From: Leptoclinus maculatus | Taxonomy: Eukaryota > Chordata > Actinopteri > Perciformes > Stichaeidae | NCBI GenBank assembly: GCA_032191485.1 | Contig: JAVDOI010000135.1 | Location: forward strand, 114,501-178,500 | Direction of reading: 5' to 3' | Length of the DNA stretch: 64,000 nucleotides | Shown: positions 9,793 through 21,672 of the stretch, piece by piece | Position numbering within the stretch: position 1 is the first letter of the stretch | Layout: each line of letters starts with the position of its first letter | Notes under the pieces: generated by a model | What the model was told of the DNA's origin: nothing | The model's database searches: none | Seen by the model: the letters and a program-made list of their open reading frames with translations, nothing else | Program-made: the position numbers and the translations under genes

Positions 9793-10652
9793 AACAAACA
9801 CTTGATTTTCTCGATTCACTTTCATGTAGTGTAATAAATGTATTTTTGATGAACGATGTATACATGTGCTGTTTTTATAAGATTCTTATCACTGCTTTTT
9901 CTTCTTATATTCAGCCCCTGGTTTAAATTTGTAGTCTTTGTTTTAGCAGTGTAGTTGTGAATATGTAGGTAGTATTAATTAACTGATGTTAGTATTTGTC
10001 GTACTCTCTGATGGAGTGAGATTAGACTCTGGTTCTGATCCAAGTACCAGAGATAACTATGCCGTACCAGTTTCACCTGTGTATGACAATTCATTTAATA
10101 TAACGCTATACTTTAAAGATATACGTTCACTTTTCTCTGCTAGGTAGGTTAACTGGTCCTCCTGAAATATCTCTTCAGGTCATCATGAATAATAAACATT
10201 CAAAACAGGTGGACACAACAACAAAGGAGCTCAAAGAAGAGTCATTTAAAAGTCATGCACAGAATATGCAAAGAACCGACATTAATACTGAATGAGGGTC
10301 AGTAAACCTACATACATGCATTAAGATGGCAGGACCTCCTGACCTCTGACAATGAAAAATGTTAGTTTATTACATTTGTATTCACTAAATCATAGGTATA
10401 AATATATTTACTCCAAACAGGAGAATGAAAATACCTTTAATATACAATAAGAGGTTTTTCTTGTGGGTTTAAAACTTCCATGAGAATGGACGATTGATGC
10501 TACAAATGACTGATATTTGATTATTGTGATGCAAAAGTGAAAAACAAATGACAAGCTCTCTATTTTAAAGGTGCTAAATTTGAAATTCAGAGCATATCTA
10601 TTGCCTCTAACGTGTTGATGGCTGAGCCGGCGGCTTTCAGCTAACAGTGCTG
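9793..10652. other. 3' UTR of TRIM gene 2 and AT-rich intergenic DNA
   Basis: An AATAAA at 9833-9838, only 41 bp after the stop, is the first polyadenylation signal. The rest to 10652 is AT-rich with no recognisable gene or element. Confidence 0.5.
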
Positions 10653-11105
10653 ACAGAGCTAACAGCGTTTACCTGAGAGCTAACAGCGTTTACGTGAGAA
10701 CTAACAGCGTTTACCTGAGAGCTAACAGCGTTTACGTGAGAGCTAACAGCGTTTACGTGAGAGCTAACAGCGTTTACCTGAGAGCAAACAGCGTTTACGT
10801 GAGAGCTAACAGCGTTTACCTGAGAGCTAACAGCGTTTACGTGAGAGCTAACAGCGTTTACGTGAGATTTAACAGCGTTTACCTGAGAGCTAACAGCGTT
10901 TACCTGAGAGCTGTTGAGCTAACAGCGTTTACCTGAGAGCTAACAGCGTTTACGTGAGAGCTAACAGCGTTTACGTGAGAGCTAACAGCGTTTACCTGAG
11001 AGCTAACAGCGTTTACCTGAGAGCTAACAGCATTTACGTGAGAGCTAACAGCGTTTACCTGAGAGCTAACAGCGTTTACGTGAGAGCTAACAGCGTTTAC
11101 GTGAG
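10653..11105 (+). repeat. 21-bp minisatellite
   Basis: About 21 near-perfect copies of GAGCTAACAGCGTTTAC(C/G)T, with a period of 21 bp that alternates C and G at one site. One interruption near 10910 inserts a partial unit. The open frames over it (for example RANSVYV repeats) come only from the period being a multiple of three. It lies roughly 0.9-1.4 kb upstream of the dld start codon. Confidence 0.92.
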
Positions 11106-11880
11106 GGGGAACCGGAGGGTGGGCGCTACGCTCCTGAGACGACGCATCAAATGATTTGTAATGTTTGTACACTTGCAGAAAAAGTGTAAAGTTAAACATT
11201 TTTAGTAATCTTTCGTAGTCTATCTTTAACAGTTAGTGTCGTAAGCAAAAGTGTATCTGCATCAGCTTTAAATCCAAACCTTCCTGGTTCAATAAAGACC
11301 CAGAACATTCAGATTCCACCTCCTGAATCCCTCTGAAAGGGTTCTCTCGGCCCTCCCTGAGAACCTGGAGACGATCAAAGCAGGAAACTCAGCATCAGAC
11401 AACAAAGTGTAGTTGTTTGAGAGCTTTACACCTTTTACAGTGAAGATTTAGTGATAAACTGAAGGATGAAGTGTTCCTCATGTCTACAAACGTATGATGA
11501 TTTTATATAATATGAAGAATTGATGTAGATTAAACCATATAAAGGAGTTAAAAACATGCAATTTACACATTAATGCAGCAGTAATATTAATGCAGAAACA
11601 GATATAATCTGAAGAAATTTTACTGATCAATAAATACTTTTACTTTAACTACATATAGCTGAAACATACTTTTACTTCAGTAAGGTTTTGAATGCATGAC
11701 TTGTACTTGCAGTGGTGTATTTCCACAGTGTGGTATTAGTACTTTTACTAAAGTAAAGGATCTGAATACTTATGGACAGAAACAATATTTTTGGAAACAT
11801 TGTATTTGTTGTTTTACTTGTTTTAAAGTCTTTCCCCAACCAGAGAGTCGGTGTGACGAGATGAGAGAGAAAGATTTTTC
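11106..11880. other. 5' flank of dld, no gene seen
   Basis: Mostly AT-rich DNA turning CpG-rich near 11890. No open frame with recognisable coding content; the 84-codon frame at 11696 crosses the promoter and is taken as chance. Confidence 0.55.
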
Positions 11881-11895
11881 AGTTTTCACAATCAA

Positions 11896-11903
11896 TGACG
11901 TCA
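11896..11903 (+). promoter_or_regulatory. dld: CRE palindrome TGACGTCA in the dld promoter
   Basis: A perfect CREB/ATF octamer lies 120 bp upstream of the dld ATG, in a CpG-rich stretch. Regulation by CREB is inferred from the motif only. Confidence 0.6.
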
Positions 11904-11934
11904 TCTATAGGCGACCTACACGGGCGGTGTGTAT

Positions 11935-11946
11935 TGCGCATGCGCA
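11935..11946 (+). promoter_or_regulatory. dld: NRF1 site TGCGCATGCGCA in the dld promoter
   Basis: A perfect NRF1 palindrome lies 77 bp upstream of the start codon. NRF1 (nuclear respiratory factor 1) drives many nuclear genes for mitochondrial proteins, which suits a dehydrogenase subunit. The flanking bases extend the palindrome (TTGCGCATGCGCAA). Confidence 0.75.
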
Positions 11947-12022
11947 ATGACGGTAGTCCTTGGCTGCGTCGGCCTTGCTGTAGGTTACAGATCCGGTGAG
12001 AGGCGACACAACACGGGCTAAA

Positions 12023-15000
12023 ATGCAGCAGAGCTGGACGCAGTTATACCGCTCTCTGGCCACGGTGAGGACGGATTATATTTAATCTATTAACCAGCGT
12101 GTGCTGTCTGGAGCAGCTTCTAACTGGGTCCGGATAGAGTGTGGTCCTGGGGGGTACTGGTTACTGGTTACTGGTGTTTAGAGACCTACGGCCCGACGGG
12201 CCTGGTTAACTCGTATGGAGAGAACGTAACGCCAGACTGCACCGGTAACACGGGAGATTCAGAGTTGTTGTGGCTGTCAGCGAATAAATATGTCGCTTAA
12301 TACACATTTGATACATTAACTAACTCTATACCTTCCCCTTTATTAATTCGGCATAAGCAAAATTAACAAAACATTTAAATAAAATGACTTATTTTGGTGT
12401 TTGAATGTTTGAAACACATTCGTTGAGCTCGTTTGTCAGTGTTATCTGACGGTGCTTCGTTCACTAATTGTACACATTTTGAGATGGGCTCACGTGACAT
12501 TTGTATTATGTTTAAGGGTAACGTGTTTCTATATGTAACGTTAACTTAACTAGTTAATTTAATTGTCGTTACAGTTGACAGCCGTCTCCCAAACAAACCA
12601 CGTTAGCATGCTAAGGTAGTGTTAGCACGCTAAGCTAGTTAGCCGTGGTTACCTAATGCTAACTGTTATGAGACTTCTGGCTGTGACGTCTTACACATTT
12701 ATTCCTAACAGCTTCTCTCTTTTTGAGAAAGTCTTCAGATACATGTATTCTATAACAACAACTAATTAGTTAATAAACTTATGTTCCTGTTTCCTTAATG
12801 TGACTTTAGCTCCATGCTGACTACAGACTATAGATTAACTTGTTTATTTCTTACAATCCTCTCATTTCACCTGTATACATTACTGACATTTGTTTTTTTG
12901 CACCTTATTGATAATATTTATGTGTTTTTATAATGAGTTTATCTTCTGTCTTTGTACTGTAACTGTCCTCTGGATAAATGAACTTATTTGATCTTAAGTC
13001 AGAGCTTTAGCTCCATGATGTCTTCACTGTGATGCAGACAGTGTTCAGGTTGTCTTTGCTTCTCCCCAACATCTGTTGTCACTGTGTGTGTTTGTGTGTG
13101 TTTTTATTACACACTTGAGCGGCTGAACAAGGAAATTGTGCTGAATGAAAATCACAAAACAAATAACAAGCAGGTTATTGAGTCTGAGAGTTTCCTGTAA
13201 AACACTGTCAGATGTTCCTTTCTTACCAGAGGAACTGATTGGATTCCCTTTACTTGCTTTAGTTGTGGTAGTTGATCCTGTATTGGATCGTTGTGTGTGT
13301 GACCATCTTGTTTTAAGGTTTTCTTTCTTCTGTTTTCCCGTCACAGAGGAGCCACCACCTTCCATGCAAACTGCACGGAGCCTCGGTGCTGTCTGTCAGA
13401 ACCTACGCTGACAAAGCAGCAAGTAAGTCAGCTCGTACATCTGATCACCGTCTGAGTTAACGGCACGAGACTCCGGACTGTAGCCGGATGTGTGATCGTG
13501 GTTCTGTTTCCACATTTAGGAGACACTGGACCGAATGTGAAGACTTAAAAACAACGGTTTAGTCGTATTCAGAATAACAAATGTACGAGAGGTCCAGACC
13601 TGTTTACTGATGCTCTGACTTTGTTCACCGCTAGAAAATCATTTATTATAACTTCATCGGAGCATTTTGAGTCCTGTGATGAAGTTCTATCGTAGGACTC
13701 TGAACTCAAACTTTGATGCTGTAGTTCTCCCAGCTTTTCATGAGTGAGTGATACATTCTCTGTTACTCTGTTGCCCTGAACTGTTGCCCTGATCTGTTGC
13801 TCTGAACTGTTGCTCTGAACTGTTGCCCTGAACTGTTGCCCTGAACTGTTGCCCTGATCTGTTGCTCTGAACTGTTGCTCTGAACTGTTGCTCTGAACTG
13901 TTGCTCTGATCTGTTGCTCTGAACTGTTGCTCTGAACTGTTGCTCTGAACTGTTGATAAAAGTTGCTGCGTTGCCTCCGTAGTTGATGCAGACGTCACGG
14001 TGGTGGGCTCCGGTCCAGGCGGCTACGTCGCTGCCATCAAAGCGGCGCAGCTCGGCTTCAAGGTAAGCATATCATGTTTATGTCCAAATATAAATCCTTT
14101 AAATGTAACCAGAGATGTTAAAGGGTTGAATACTCTCCTCACTGTGTAAACGGTGTATTGTGATATTTATGTGATAAAGATGATGTTAATAATATATTCA
14201 TCTTCAGGATTCACTCAGAATGAGAGATTTCTTCCGTGTTGCGTCTTTAATTATGGAGGAAACATTAAATCTCTTCATATTTGAACATCATCAGAACCGT
14301 GTTCATAGATGTAGTAACGTTAGAATAAAGTTCACAACCAGCCTGAACATTTCATAACCGGTTTATTTTAACGTACTCCTAATTTGTTTGTTTATTCTAT
14401 TGTACTTTTTCATATGTTCTAATTCTGACATCTGTGCAAAACCCCCAAAAATCTCTGAAACCAAATTCACATCATTTATTGATTTGAACAGCGTCTCTAC
14501 AACCATAACTCCAGAGTTATGGTTCATGTTGCAGCTCATGTTAACCTAACATCTTGATGGAGATATTGTCGAGTCGACTATCGAGGATTTAACTAAATAT
14601 TTTATGATGAATGCTCATCAGTGATGTGGATATAAGGACGAATAATAGAAGTTATGCTTTACTGTAAATCATCCTTTAAGAGCAGGAAACGTATATTACT
14701 ATTGTTATTGTTATTATCACCATATAGATATTAAAGCGACGTATTATCAGCTCTAATTCATGTTAACGCACAAATCTGTTAAATATTCTGAATAATATTT
14801 CAGCCCTGATGAGATGAACTTGTTGTTTGATGATTGTTATCTCGTTGGAAACTAATGAATGAAATAGAATCTGTTTGCACGTTTCCTGCTGAATGTTTCT
14901 TATGAAGTCTGCAGACTTTCAGAACTTTAACTTATTATTTTTAATCTTGTATCTGAGGTTTATTTCTTTCTTATCCTCGCTGATAGAAAACACTCAATAT

Positions 15001-15792
15001 TCACGATTAATACATCTTATTGTTGGTAAATAACGTACTTCCTGTCCTTTAACAGGTGGTGTGTGTTGAGAAGAACGCCACGCTGGGTGGAACCTGTCTG
15101 AACGTCGGCTGCATCCCCTCAAAGGTGATCAGCTGGTGTTTCTTCTTCTGTGGTTTGAGCGACAGCAACATTATCCTGTTTTATCTAGTTTATCTAGTTC
15201 ATTTTACAGTCTGGAGTTCACTTGTCTGCTCAAATAGTGGAACATGAGATACATGGAGCAAATGAACGCCTCAGGATTAAGATGTAGAATAAACCACTCT
15301 CTACTTGATGTTCGTGTCTTCAGGCTCTGCTCAACAACTCCTACTTCTACCACATGGCTCACGGCAAGGACTTCGAGAGCAGAGGCATCGAAAGTAAGAA
15401 ACCTGGAACACGTTCAGGTCTTAAGTTTGAGACCGAGCGGCTCATCAACAACTCGGTTATTGTCGTTGGTGAATATTCATATTCTCACTGTCGTCTCTTT
15501 AGGATATAATGCTGACTCCAGGTCTGTCTCTCAGTTTCAGGACTCACATTGAACCTGGAGAAGATGATGGCTCAGAAGAGTGGAGCAGTTAAAGCTCTGA
15601 CCGGAGGAATCGCTCATCTATTCAAACAGAACAAAGTCAGTCAGTCTGTCTCTATATATGTCTCTGTCTCTCTCTCTCTCTCTGTATATGTCTCTGTCTC
15701 TCTCTCTCTGTATATGTCTCTGTCTCTCTCTCTCTGTATATGTCTCTGTCTCTCTCTCTGTCTCTCTCTCTCTCTCTCTGTCTCTCTGTCTC

Positions 15793-15837
<45 letters not shown>

Positions 15838-15866
15838 GTCTCTATATATGTCTCTGTCTCTCTCTG

Positions 15867-15959
<93 letters not shown>

Positions 15960-15987
15960 CTCTCTCCGTCTCTCTCTCTCTCTCTCC

Positions 15988-16063
<76 letters not shown>

Positions 16064-16082
16064 GTCTCTCTGTCTCTATATG

Positions 16083-16114
<32 letters not shown>

Positions 16115-16118
16115 TCTG

Positions 16119-16157
<39 letters not shown>

Positions 16158-16224
16158 ATATGTCTCTCTCTCTCTCTCTCTGTCTATATGTCTCTCTCTG
16201 TCTCTGTCTCTCTGTCTCTATATG

Positions 16225-16279
<55 letters not shown>

Positions 16280-16344
16280 GTCTCTCTGTCTCTCTCTCTG
16301 TCTCTGTCTCTCTCTCTCTCTCTCTCTCCGTCTCTCTCTCTCTC

Positions 16345-16392
<48 letters not shown>

Positions 16393-19300
16393 TGTCTCTG
16401 TCTCTGTCTCTGTCTCTCTGTCTCTCTCTCTCTCTAAATGTAACTGAGAGTCTGAACCCCCCCCCCCCCCCCCCCTCAGGTGACCCACGTTAACGGGTAC
16501 GGGAGGGTGAGCGGTAAGAACCAGGTGACGGCCGTGGCAGCAGACGGCAGCGAGCAGGTGATCAACACCAAGAACATCCTGATCGCCACCGGCTCTGAGG
16601 TCACACCGTTCCCCGGGATCCAGGTAGGACTCATGAGGCTGGAAGACTCTGAACTTCAGTTCAATTAAAGGACGTGTAACTGTTGAAACGGTCTCAAATG
16701 TTCTCTCTCAGATCGATGAGGAGAGCGTCGTGTCGTCTACGGGAGCTTTGTCCCTGAAGAAGGTTCCAGAGGAGATGATCGTGATCGGAGCCGGAGTCAT
16801 CGGAGTGGAGCTGGTCAGCATCTCTTCTGTCCAATCAGAGCCTAGAACCCTAGAACCCTAGAACCCTAGAACCCTACCACTCAAATCAGTGATAATAAAC
16901 TGATACCGGACATTTGGTCCTCGTGTGTCAAACGTTAAACTACCTCAGAGACGGACACGTCGATGACCGATGAGAACCAATGAAGTAGAGAACTTGTGTG
17001 TCTGCTTCATCGGTTCTACCCGTCCCGTTAACGTTCCCTAGAGTCACACAGCTGTTGATCCTCCCGTCCTGCAGGGCTCCGTGTGGCAGCGTCTGGGCTC
17101 CAAAGTCACAGCGGTGGAGTTCCTGGGCCACGTGGGCGGCATGGGCATCGACATGGAGATGTCCAAGAGCTTCCAGCGCATCCTGCAGAAGCAGGGCCTC
17201 AAGTTCAAGCTCGGCACCAAAGTCATGGGAGCCACCAAGAGGCCCGACGGCAAGATCGATGTGGCGTGAGTACCAAACAAATCTTTTCTCCTTCGACTAA
17301 AGTAAAGCAGCCATGTGTAATCACGCGTTGGTGTCTCAGGGTGGAGGCGGCGGCCGGAGGGAAGAACGAGACTCTGACGTGCGACGTGCTGCTCGTCTGT
17401 GTCGGCAGACGACCGTTCACACAGAACCTGGGTCTGGATTCTGTCGGCATCGAGCTGGACAACAGAGGACGCGTCCCCGTCAACAACCGCTTCCAGACCA
17501 CAGTACCCAGGTACCACCGACAGCAAAGCCTCCTACAAACTCTGCTCCTTATGAATTACAGAATGAATGAATAAACTGCTCGTCCTCCTTCAGCATCTAC
17601 GCGATCGGCGACGTGATCGCCGGCCCGATGTTGGCCCACAAGGCCGAGGACGAGGGCATCATCTGCGTGGAGGGGATAGCCGGCGGCGCCGTGCACATCG
17701 ACTACAACTGTGTTCCCTCCGTCATCTACACGCACCCAGAGGTGGCCTGGGTGGGCAAGACGGAGGAGCAGATCAAAGAGGAGGTGAGGAGGAGGAGGAG
17801 GAGGAGGAGGAGGAGGAGGAGGAGGAGGAGGAGGATAGTACAGCGGTCTACAGATCAAATATAACCGATGTGTAAATCTTGGAATGACTCGTATTGGCCA
17901 CTTGGGGGCAGCAGAAACAAGCTGTGAACGTTAGTAATTGCTTCCCGAGCCTCTCGTCCACGAGTAGATGCATGTCTCATTTTATCCGACCAACCGTCCA
18001 AAACCCCAGAAGATGAATTTCATAATGTTTATATCACTTACTTTAGAGAAGATGATCTGACATCATCTAACAAAACCAAGACAGTCGAACCAGAAAGACT
18101 CATTTGAGTTCTCTCAGCCAGTTAAGATCATGAGGAGGTGACGAAGGAGCAGACGTCACTTCAGTCTGTAAATGTTGCATAAGTAAGATGTTTTCTAGCA
18201 GTCTTTTTACATTCCTCTTCCTCCTCCTCTTCCTCCTTCAGGGCATCCCGTACAAAGTCGGCAAGTTCCCTTTCGCCGCCAACAGCCGAGCCAAGACCAA
18301 CAACGACACAGACGGCATGGTGAAGATCATCGGCCACAAGGAGACCGACAGGATGCTGGGAGCTCACATCGTGGGAACTGTAAGACTTCACTTTGAATCA
18401 CCGAACAGACGACCGGCGGCCATGTTCAGCCCTGCTGTAGAGCTCCAGTTGGAAGACTTACCCAGCTGTTTGTAGTCGATCAAGTTAAACGTTTTCGGAG
18501 CTGCTATGTTCCACATTTTGATGCCGAAACGCTGCGTGTAGCATTAAAGCATGGTGGAATCAGCAAGCTAGCTTGCTAACTCTTCAGCTGTATGCTAGTT
18601 AGCATTAAGTGGAATCAGCGGCTGCCAGGTAGCATTAACGCACGGTGGAATTATGCAGCTAGCTATCTCGCTAATTCCACCAATGCTTTAATGCTGCACT
18701 GGTTCCAGTGAGCCGACCACAGTCGTCACTCATCTGACGGGAACAATGTGCTTTCTCACGTTGTGACAAGAGTGTGTGTTTGAAGCATTAAGTTGTTAGG
18801 TTTTACTCATTTAGCAGCTGGTTAGCCAGCTAGCTAGCATGCTAATTCAAAGTTGTCACTCATCTGGCGATAGCAGTGTGCTTTCCTAAACTGTGATAAG
18901 AAGTTTACTCATGTACTGTGGCGCTCTACGTTTTGTAGTGTAGTGTTTTGTAGTGTAATGTTTTGTAGTGTAATGTTTTGTAGTGTAATGTTTTGTAGTG
19001 TAGTGTTTTGTAGTGTAGTGTAGTGTTTTGTAGTGTAGTGTTTTGTAGTGTAATGTTTTGTAGTGTAATGTTTTGTAGTGTAATGTTTTGTAGTGTAATG
19101 TTTTGTAGTGTAGTGTTTTGTAGTGTAGTGTTTTGTAGTGTAGTGTTTTGTAGTGTAATGTTTTGTAGTGTAATGTTTTGTAGTGTAATGTTTTGTAGTG
19201 TAGTGTTTTGTAGTGTAGTGTTTTGTAGTGTAATGTTTTGTAGTGTAATGTTTTGTAGTGTAATGTTTTGTAGTGTAATGTTTTGTAGTGTAATGTTTTG

Positions 19301-19995
19301 TAGTGTAGTGTTTTGTAGTGTAATGTTTTGTAGTGTAGTGTTTTGTAGTGTAATGTTTTGTAGTGTAATGTTTTGTAGTGTAATGTTTTGTAGTGTAGTG
19401 TTTTGTAGTGTAGTGTTTTGTAGTGTAATGTTTTGTAGTGTAATGTTTTGTAGTGTAGTGTTTTGTAGTGTAGTGTTTTGTAGTGTAGTGTTTTGTAGTG
19501 TAATGTTTTGTAGTGTAGTGTTTTGTAGTGTAGTGTAGTGTTTTGTAGTGTAATGTTTTGTAGTGTAGTGTTTTGTAGTGTAGTGTAGTGTTTTGTAGTG
19601 TAGTGTTTTGTAGTGTAGTGTGTTGTAGTGTAGTGTTTTGTAGTGTAGTGTAATGTTTTGTAGTGTAGTGTTTTGTAGTGTAGTGTGTTGTAGTGTAGTG
19701 TTTTGTAGTGTAGTGTTTTGTAGTGTAATGTTTTGTAGTGTAGTGTTTTGTAGTGTAGTGTAGTGTTTTGTAGTGTAATGTTTTGTAGTGTAGTGTTTTG
19801 TAGTGTAGTGTGTTGTAGTGTAGTGTTTTGTAGTGTAGTGTAATGTTTTGTAGTGTAATGAGCACACTTGTGATTCTAGTGTTTGTTGTTTCTCTTTAGG
19901 GGGCCGGAGAGATGATCAATGAAGCTGCTTTGGCCATGGAGTACGGAGCTTCCTGTGAGGACATCGCCAGAGTCTGCCACGCCCACCCTGTATGT

Positions 19996-20057
<62 letters not shown>

Positions 20058-20319
20058 CAATATTTAGAGTTTCTCATTATAACACAGGATCTTTTGTTCA
20101 ACACAGTGGCAGAAATGTGCTTCCATAGCTCATAATAAAAAGACAAGAAATATAACCAGTTAATACACAACCAGAAAACTCAACTCTCCCTCTCCTCCTC
20201 TCTCCTCTTCTTCCTCTCTCCTCCTCCTCCTCCTCTTCCTCCTCCCCCCCCAGACGGTGTCGGAGGCCTTCAGAGAAGCGAACCTCGCCGCCTCCTTCGG
20301 CAAAGCGATCAACTTCTGA
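12023..20319 (+). CDS. dld: dihydrolipoamide dehydrogenase, mitochondrial (E3), 14 exons
   Basis: E3 reoxidises dihydrolipoyl groups of the pyruvate, 2-oxoglutarate and branched-chain dehydrogenases and the glycine cleavage system in the matrix, passing electrons through FAD to NAD+. Coding exons: 12023-12064, 13347-13422, 13983-14062, 15056-15124, 15324-15393, 15535-15635, 16480-16623, 16712-16813, 17075-17265, 17340-17510, 17594-17783, 18242-18379, 19900-19989, 20254-20319. All phases join to 509 codons, the length of human DLD. The presequence is MQQSWTQLYRSLATR and so on, with processing expected near RTYA. FAD loop GSGPGGY; redox pair C80/C85 in GGTCLNVGC; NAD loop GAGVIGVEL; catalytic H487 and E492 split between exons 13 and 14. 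Introns 2, 6, 11 and 12 hold large tandem repeats, several close to splice sites. Donors of exons 6 and 8 are GTCAG rather than GTRAG. A partial 3' copy lies at 45832-46304. Confidence 0.97.
13758..13953 (+). repeat. 13-bp minisatellite in dld intron 2
   Basis: About 15 copies of TGAACTGTTGCTC and close variants. The array ends 30 bp before the exon 3 acceptor at 13981-13982, so it occupies the branch-point region. Confidence 0.85.
15640..16435 (+). repeat. (CT)n/TCTG/TATATG microsatellite in dld intron 6
   Basis: Nearly 800 bp of pyrimidine-rich simple repeat (CTCT with interspersed TCTG and TATATGTCTC blocks) fills most of intron 6. The long open frames over it (up to 314 codons of S/L/C/V) come from the low complexity. 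Confidence 0.97.
16457..16475 (+). repeat. poly-C tract next to the exon 7 acceptor
   Basis: An uninterrupted run of about 19 C residues lies just before the CAG acceptor of dld exon 7 (exon begins 16480). It serves as the polypyrimidine tract but consists of C only. Confidence 0.9.
16841..16876 (+). repeat. 8-bp tandem repeat CCTAGAAC
   Basis: Four and a half copies of CCTAGAAC in dld intron 8. It resembles the telomere unit but is not (CCCTAA)n. Confidence 0.8.
17784..17834 (+). repeat. (GGA)n tract directly after dld exon 11
   Basis: About 17 GAG/AGG triplets begin within the donor GTGAGGAGGAGG of exon 11. A read-through translation gives a run of Arg or Glu, which is not coding. Confidence 0.9.
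18541..18694. repeat. inverted repeat in dld intron 12
   Basis: GCATTAAAGCATGGTGGAAT (18541-18560) is matched by its reverse complement at 18674-18694 with one extra base. The intervening 113 bp is full of GCTAGC/GCTAGT palindromes. It could fold as a hairpin and may be the remnant of a small element. Confidence 0.6.
18932..19861 (+). repeat. 15-bp satellite TTTTGTAGTGTARTG, copy 1 (dld intron 12)
   Basis: About 60 copies of a 15-bp unit, alternating GTAGTG and GTAATG versions, fill the end of intron 12 up to 40 bp before exon 13. Occasional units of 10 or 20 bp shift the phase. The 318- and 313-codon open frames on the minus strand are by-products. A longer array of the same unit lies at 43877-45793. 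Confidence 0.97.
19997..20055 (+). repeat. (CA)n microsatellite in dld intron 13
   Basis: About 29 CA units begin a few bases after the exon 13 donor. The duplicate at 45929-46035 has about 53 units, so the two copies differ in length. Confidence 0.95.
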
Positions 20320-20455
20320 TCTCCTGCCGTCTCACCTTCAGTGTACATAACAAGAGAAGGAAGCAGGAAGCAGGAAGCTTCATCCAGACCCAGCGGATCC
20401 TCTGTGTTCATCCAAACTGTCCCACATTTATATCTCATCTTATTTAAATGTTCTC

Positions 20456-20461
20456 AATAAA
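20456..20461 (+). terminator. dld: dld polyadenylation signal AATAAA
   Basis: The first canonical hexamer, 137 bp after the dld stop, in a short 3' UTR. The duplicate copy keeps it at 46448-46453. Confidence 0.65.
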
Positions 20462-21507
20462 ACCACAACGGAGGGTCGACCACATAGTTTAAAGAGCGTA
20501 TATTCATTTACAGGACACAGAGGTATAAATATTATATTATATTGTGTCTGGGCGGCTTTCTCTTGTAAAGGAAGTTTTTTTTTGGTGTTTTTTACAGATT
20601 TTAACACCACAAATATGACGCGTGATCACAGCAGGAAACGTTTAAAGTTTAAAGGTGAAATCAAATGTTGAGCTTCAGTCTGAATCACAGCAGCTGTTTA
20701 TAGATATAAAATATATATTAAATATGAAAACAAGAAACGCAGAAGAAGCTTTCTAAAAAGAAATGGAGACTATTAAGTATTTTAAACCTCTTTTAAATTT
20801 GTTCCCCCAAAATCAATACTTTTAATCAACTTAAATTGAACAAGTTGCGTCCCATTGAGGAAACGGTCAAATATAAAAGCTGCAGATGAAACAAAATCCT
20901 GATTTTAACTAAGTGCACCTTGAGTTTGAGGATTATTTCTGATTTGATTTAAAGTTGAGAATTGAACTGAAGGAACAAAATGAGGATTAAGATTTTAATA
21001 GTTCAGCTCATTTATTAATGAAACACAGTATTTGGACTCTTTAAAGGTTCCATGTGGAGTTTTTAACCCTTTATTGGCGCCATGGAGCCCGTTCGGAGCT
21101 GATCTTAAGGAGGCCGTGAGACGCCAAGATTAAAATCCGTGAAGAAGACGACGAGCTGGCGAACAGTTCAGAACTTAAAATCTGCTCTTTTAAACGCTCT
21201 ACAGGGAACCTTTAAGATCAACAAGCTGCTGAGACGTCATGAAGCTCAGCGTTGATTCACCTGAAAGGAGGCGTGACTCCTGCTCTGATTGCTGCGCTGT
21301 GATTGGCTCTGGCCTGCTCTCGTTTATCTCATCAACTAATCAAATAAAATGCAGTTTAACGAAACCTCAGAGTGGAACTTTGATTTACTGACGTCGTTGA
21401 CTGATTTACTTTTGTGAGTTCTCTTCAGTAAAAGTAATAAAACAAATAGTCTACAATGCAAACCCACTCAAAGTGTTATTGTATGAATATAGATGTGTAA
21501 GTATGTG
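20462..21507. other. intergenic downstream of dld
   Basis: AT-rich DNA without a recognisable gene or element. It recurs almost unchanged at 46454-47502. Confidence 0.5.
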
Positions 21508-21672
21508 CAGGGGCGTCGTTAGGCCTATTTTAGGGGGGCTGAAGCTATGAACTGTCTGAAACAATGGATATCCGCGGCCCCAAAAAAAATTGCTGCGCTC
21601 TACGCGTGCAAACATGCCATCCCCTTGGGGCTAAGCCCCGCCCCCTTTCTTTGAATAATAGAAACGCCCCTG
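21508..21672. mobile_element. short TIR element (CAGGGGCG...CGCCCCTG)
   Basis: A 165-bp block with inverted tips CAGGGGCGTCG and AACGCCCCTG, interior GCCATCCCCTTGGGGCTAAG. Right-hand parts of the same element recur at 24045-24176, 26555-26686 and 41026-41156, and the duplicated copy is at 47503-47667. No clear target-site duplication. Probably a non-autonomous DNA transposon of the hAT type. Confidence 0.5.

Noticed and set aside
15549..16493. Open frames up to 314 codons rich in Ser/Leu/Val/Cys
   Set aside because: They are (CT)n microsatellite within dld intron 6; only the first codons overlap exon 6.
16841..16876. Interstitial telomere repeat
   Set aside because: The unit is CCTAGAAC, 8 bp, not CCCTAA.
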